Source: Dipteronia dyeriana (lineage: Eukaryota > Streptophyta > Magnoliopsida > Sapindales > Sapindaceae). Taken from it: 64,000 nucleotides of DNA. Below, in pieces: positions 61,111-64,000 of this stretch. The translations under genes and the position numbers were made by a program. Within the stretch, counting starts at the first letter, position 1; each line of letters opens with the position of its first letter. Location: contig CM065297.1 in assembly GCA_032871835.1 (NCBI GenBank), positions 16,103,098 through 16,167,097 on the forward strand. The letters run 5' to 3'. The notes under the pieces are model-generated. The model did not search any database, was not told the DNA's origin, and saw only the letters and a list, made by a program, of their open reading frames with translations.

Positions 61111-61479
61111 ATTATCTTTGCATCAATTCCAGGTATATCTTCACGTTTCAATGTGAACACGTCCTTGTGCTCCTTTAATAGGCTGATCATTTCATCCCAG
61201 ACCTTGCTCGTCAACCGGGCCCCAAGATTTTAAGTCTAATCTGGGTTGCTCTTATCAATTACGACTTCGTCAGTTAGCATATCTTATTGTGCCTTCTTGT
61301 CTTCCAAAGACACCTCCCTTGGGTCCAGGTCGAATCGGGTAGGCATTTCTGCACTGCAACCTCTCCTTTATCCACCTTCGGGTCTTCCTCATCTCTTTGG
61401 ATATCTATCTGCAATATGCTTGGTTTAAATTTTTACCTGTATACAACTGGATTGACCTTTCTTACCTACTCTTGAGAGC

Positions 61480-61990
61480 TTTTCATGATATCTACCCCAG
61501 TTTCAGTTGGGAACTTCACAGTCAGGCCTTAGGTGGCAGTTACAGCTTTGGACTTGTTGAGGAAAAGTCTGCCTAGCAAGGCGTTGTATGACCAATTTTC
61601 TACATTTACGACCACAAAATCTAGCAATACTGTCTTTGGGGGTACCGCTGGAGGCCTTCTCTTTGCAATCCGAGCGGCTCGAATACTTTCACACTCAAGA
61701 TATCCGTTGAGCTCTCATTGTCGATTAGCACTCTTCTTACTTTCCTGTGATCCATGCGAACCAACACAACAATTACATCGTTCAACCTTACCTCCGACCC
61801 ATGTGTGTCTGCTTCGGTGAGGATTATCGGGTTTCATTCTTGCTTGAACTTTTTCTGACTAGGGACCATCAGATTTACGGAAAAATTCCTCTAACCTCGA
61901 TCATTCTCTCCATACTGCTACCCACAGTGTGTGGTAAACCAAAAATGGTGTTGATTGCCCCGTTATCTTAATTTCTTCTGGGGCTCCTTT
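61480..61990 (-). pseudogene. gypsy protease region, decayed
   Basis: Between gag and RT the minus strand shows a weak aspartic-protease neighbourhood: a VLIDNESSTDILSV-like piece near 61720-61700, where family members have (V)DNGSSADIL, and FLNKSKAVTAT near 61560. No intact frame. Identified mainly by position and by this motif. Confidence 0.5.
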
Positions 61991-62505
61991 GGCTTTTATC
62001 GTTTTCTTCCATCAGGGTGTCCTTATATTGGTCATCCCCAATTCTCAGGACCATATCCTTGAGATGCCATTCTCTGATCAGCTTTTCGATTTAGTCCCTC
62101 AACTGATAACACTTAGAGGTTTCATGACCATTCTTCTGGTGGAATCTGCCATATTTGGTGGTGTCTTTCCGTGCAAAGCTTGACTATCTTGTGGGTTTTT
62201 TATACAGATTCTTATCTTTCATCACATACAAGATTTCCTCTTGTCTCCTGGCCAACGGGGTGTAGTTGGTGTATTTCCTTTTAAAGTGCTTAACACCATT
62301 ATCATCATCTTTGTGTCCATCCTTACCCTTTTCTCCTTTGCTTTTCTGGTCCCCTTTTCCACTATTCATCGAGTTTCCATCTTTTGGTTTTTGGCTGCTC
62401 TCGAGCCGACCTCCATGTAATAGTTCCCCATCATGGGCTATCTGTTCTTCCTCTGCCATGGTGTATCCTCCAAACATAATTTACCATGCTTGCATACGTG
62501 GTCGG
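61991..62505 (-). pseudogene. gypsy gag C-terminal part (Tat-like), interrupted by copia
   Basis: From the copia junction at 62505 the minus strand reads MAEEEQIAHDGELLHGGRLE (about 62459), a Lys/Gly/Asp-rich linker, FKRKYTNYTPLARRQEEILY (near 62280), then KYGRFHQKNGHETSKCYQLR (near 62165-62106). The last part is the Tat-type knuckle, normally C-x2-H...H-x4-C; the first cysteine reads as tyrosine. A stop follows at RD-TAG-IEKLI. The upstream part of gag is beyond the copia insertion and outside the window. Confidence 0.7.
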
Positions 62506-62707
62506 TGTTGGTTCCGAGAACTAGAAATCGGCATCTACGTAGCGGAAGGGCGGTGGGCCTAGTTTTAAAAAATTTCATAAAACCAAAACCATTTTAGCCG
62601 GATCATTGTGATTATATTAATTCTAATACTTAACTATAAATATTAGGGAAAGAAATTGTTACCCTTATAGATTAACAACAATTGTTCTTAGGGTATTTTT
62701 CCCAACA
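62506..62707 (-). repeat. 3' LTR (202 bp)
   Basis: TGTTGGTTCC...TTTCCCAACA, TG...CA borders with the inverted repeat TGTTGG/CCAACA. Single LTR in the window. Confidence 0.7.
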
Positions 62708-62719
62708 ATCTCCCACTTG
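62708..62719 (-). promoter_or_regulatory. polypurine tract
   Basis: Minus strand AAGTGGGAGATTG directly before the LTR start TGTTGGG, the same tract as at 15241. Confidence 0.78.
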
Positions 62720-64000
62720 CCCTAAAGCAAATGAGACATGTCTCTCAACCATAGTCCTTCTAAATGGCCTTCAAAACTCTTTGTAGGAAGAGTCTTTGTG
62801 AAGGGATCTGCGAGTTTGTCTTCAGATCTAATCTTCAGAACAGACACATTCCCACGATGGACAATCTCCCTAATCAGGTGATACTTTCGCTATATATGCT
62901 TTCCACTTTTGTGGCTTCTAGGTTCTTTCGAATTAGTCACGGCCCCACTGTTGTCACAATAAAGTGTCATGGGTTTTTCCATGTCCGGAACAACTTTCAG
63001 ATCTGATAAAAACTTTGGAGCCAGACGACTTCTTTAGCTGATTCATATGCAGCCACGTATTCATCCTCAATAGTGGAATAAGCAATACATGATTGTTTGA
63101 TACTTCTCCAAACTACAGCTCCACCACTAATGGTAAACACTGATCCAGACGTCGACTTTCGACTATCTTTGTCTGATTGAAAATCAGAATCAACATAGCC
63201 AATAGGAATCAAACCACTACCTGAATATACTAGCATATAGTTTATCGTTCTCCTAAGATACTTGAGAATGTGTTTAGCTGCTACCCAATGATTTAATCCT
63301 GGGTTAGACTGATACCGGCTGACTACTCCCACTGCATAACATATGTCAGGTTTAGTATATAACATAACATACATAAGACTGCCTACTGCAGAGGCATAGG
63401 GAATGTGTCTCATATTTTCTTCAACTTGAGGTGTTTTGGGACACTGCTCTTTAGAAAGAGTAACTCCATGACGAGAAGGCAGATTACCTTTCTTGGAGTT
63501 ATGCATCGCAAACTTGATTAACATTTTATCAAAGTACGATGCTTGAGACAATGCTAACAGCTTGTTCTTACGATCTTGTATAAGTTGGATCCCAAGAACA
63601 TAGCTTGTTTCTCCCAAATCTTTCATTTGGAATTGGTTAGCTAGCCATTTCTTTACACTTGATAAATATTCTATATTATTCCCAATAAGAAGAATATCAT
63701 CAATGTAAAGAACTAAGAAGACCACCTTCTTTTCTTTAATGTACTTGTAGACACAAGGTTCATCAACATTTTGATCAAATCCATATGATTTAACAGCTTC
63801 ATCAAATCTAATATTCCAAGATCAATAAGCTTGCTTAAGTCCATAGATAGACCTTTGTAACTGGCAAACTTTTTGCTCTTGGCCTTTAGCTATGAATCCC
63901 TCTGGTTGCACCATATGCATGCTTTCGTCAAGATTTCCATTCAGAAAAGCTGTCTTGACGTCCATTTACCATATTTCATAGTCATAATATGCGACAATGA
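62720..64000 (-). pseudogene. copia reverse transcriptase and RNase H
   Basis: In minus sense from the window edge: WMDV-like (a TAA replaces glutamine), TAFLNGNLDESMHMVQPEGF, SIYGLKQAY followed by TGA, NIRFDEAVKSYGFDQNVDE, then a 242-codon open part (63725-62997). That part has VLYIDDILLIGNN (catalytic YIDD), FQMKDLGETSYVLGIQ, GYVDSDFQSDKDSRKSTSG, GGAVVWRSIKQSCIAYSTI and EDEYVAAYESAKEVVW (RNase H). The frame breaks after LQSFYQI, and the RNase H tail down to the polypurine tract is out of frame. At least three disabling changes. Confidence 0.88.

Larger units (their letters stand above)
51830..62505 (-). mobile_element. Tat-like Ty3/gypsy element with extra antisense gene
   Basis: Minus-strand order: gag (about 62505-61990), protease region (about 61800-61480), RT (about 61100-60265), RNase H (60258-59812), a second archaeal-type RNase H (59810-59461), integrase (about 59440-58160), a spacer with degenerate repeats (about 58150-56760), a plus-strand (antisense) gene (53038-56587) and an LTR-like stretch (about 52640-51830). 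Gypsy domain order plus the extra RNase H is the signature of the Tat clade (Ogre, Retand and relatives). Stops and frameshifts occur throughout. The 5' LTR is not in the window because a copia interrupts gag at 62506. Confidence 0.75.
62506..64000 (-). mobile_element. copia element with short LTR, 3' part, inserted in the Tat gag
   Basis: 3' LTR (62506-62707), polypurine tract (about 62710-62719), RNase H and RT on the minus strand, then the window ends. The copia right-hand pol part resembles the 7970 family in protein, but its LTR is only about 202 bp, so it is a separate family. The left flank GTCGG (62501-62505) should be one copy of the target duplication; the other is outside. Confidence 0.82.

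Overview
The window reads as gene-poor, transposon-rich nuclear DNA of a flowering plant, most likely a eudicot. The evidence is Ty1/copia and Ty3/gypsy LTR retrotransposons with plant-type primer sites, hAT-like and CACTA-like remnants, tRNA-derived SINE traces, a plant-type histone H2B with an E2F-like site, and an intron-rich PWWP gene. Only two host genes look intact: a PWWP-domain gene (26088-29284, +) and an intronless H2B gene (42543-42962, +). No rRNA, functional tRNA, CRISPR or bacterial feature was seen.

Layout. 1-5208: minus-strand copia element cut by the window edge (pre-integrase, gag, leader, 2.5-kb LTR). 5209-22352: a mosaic of four low-complexity arrays built on a 4-bp RYRY unit (about GCAC/GTAC/GCAT), alternating with three gypsy fragments in +, - and + orientation. 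A complete 9.7-kb copia element (7970-17690) with a perfect 5-bp target duplication GTAAG splits the middle fragment. 22353-23330: copia gag/protease remnant. 23331-26087: AT-rich DNA with a SINE-like and an inverted-repeat element. 26088-29284: PWWP gene. 30440-37120: a second, broken H2B copy whose promoter is split by about 6 kb of nested insertions (a foldback element holding a 603-bp hAT-like element and a 3.8-kb copia). 37121-38760: decayed copia reverse transcriptase. 38761-40919: solo LTR. 41460-42081: possible CACTA end. 42150-42962: H2B promoter and gene. 44013-50630: LTR element with only a gag. 51830-62505: Tat-like gypsy element on the minus strand with an extra antisense gene. 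62506-64000: a copia inserted in the Tat gag region and running off the window.

How it fits together. Most coding DNA belongs to mobile elements, nearly all broken by stops, frameshifts or deletions, although several insertions keep target-site duplications and similar LTR pairs. Several families therefore look non-autonomous: one copia family lacks the protease motif in both copies, and another element has only gag. The most unusual structure is the association of gypsy gag and pol ends with long alternating purine-pyrimidine arrays, with the same array/pol junction in three copies. The many long open frames inside those arrays follow from a repeat that contains no stop codon in any frame and are not treated as genes.

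Limits: all homology statements come from recognising motifs by eye. LTR identities, lineage names and exon boundaries were not computed.
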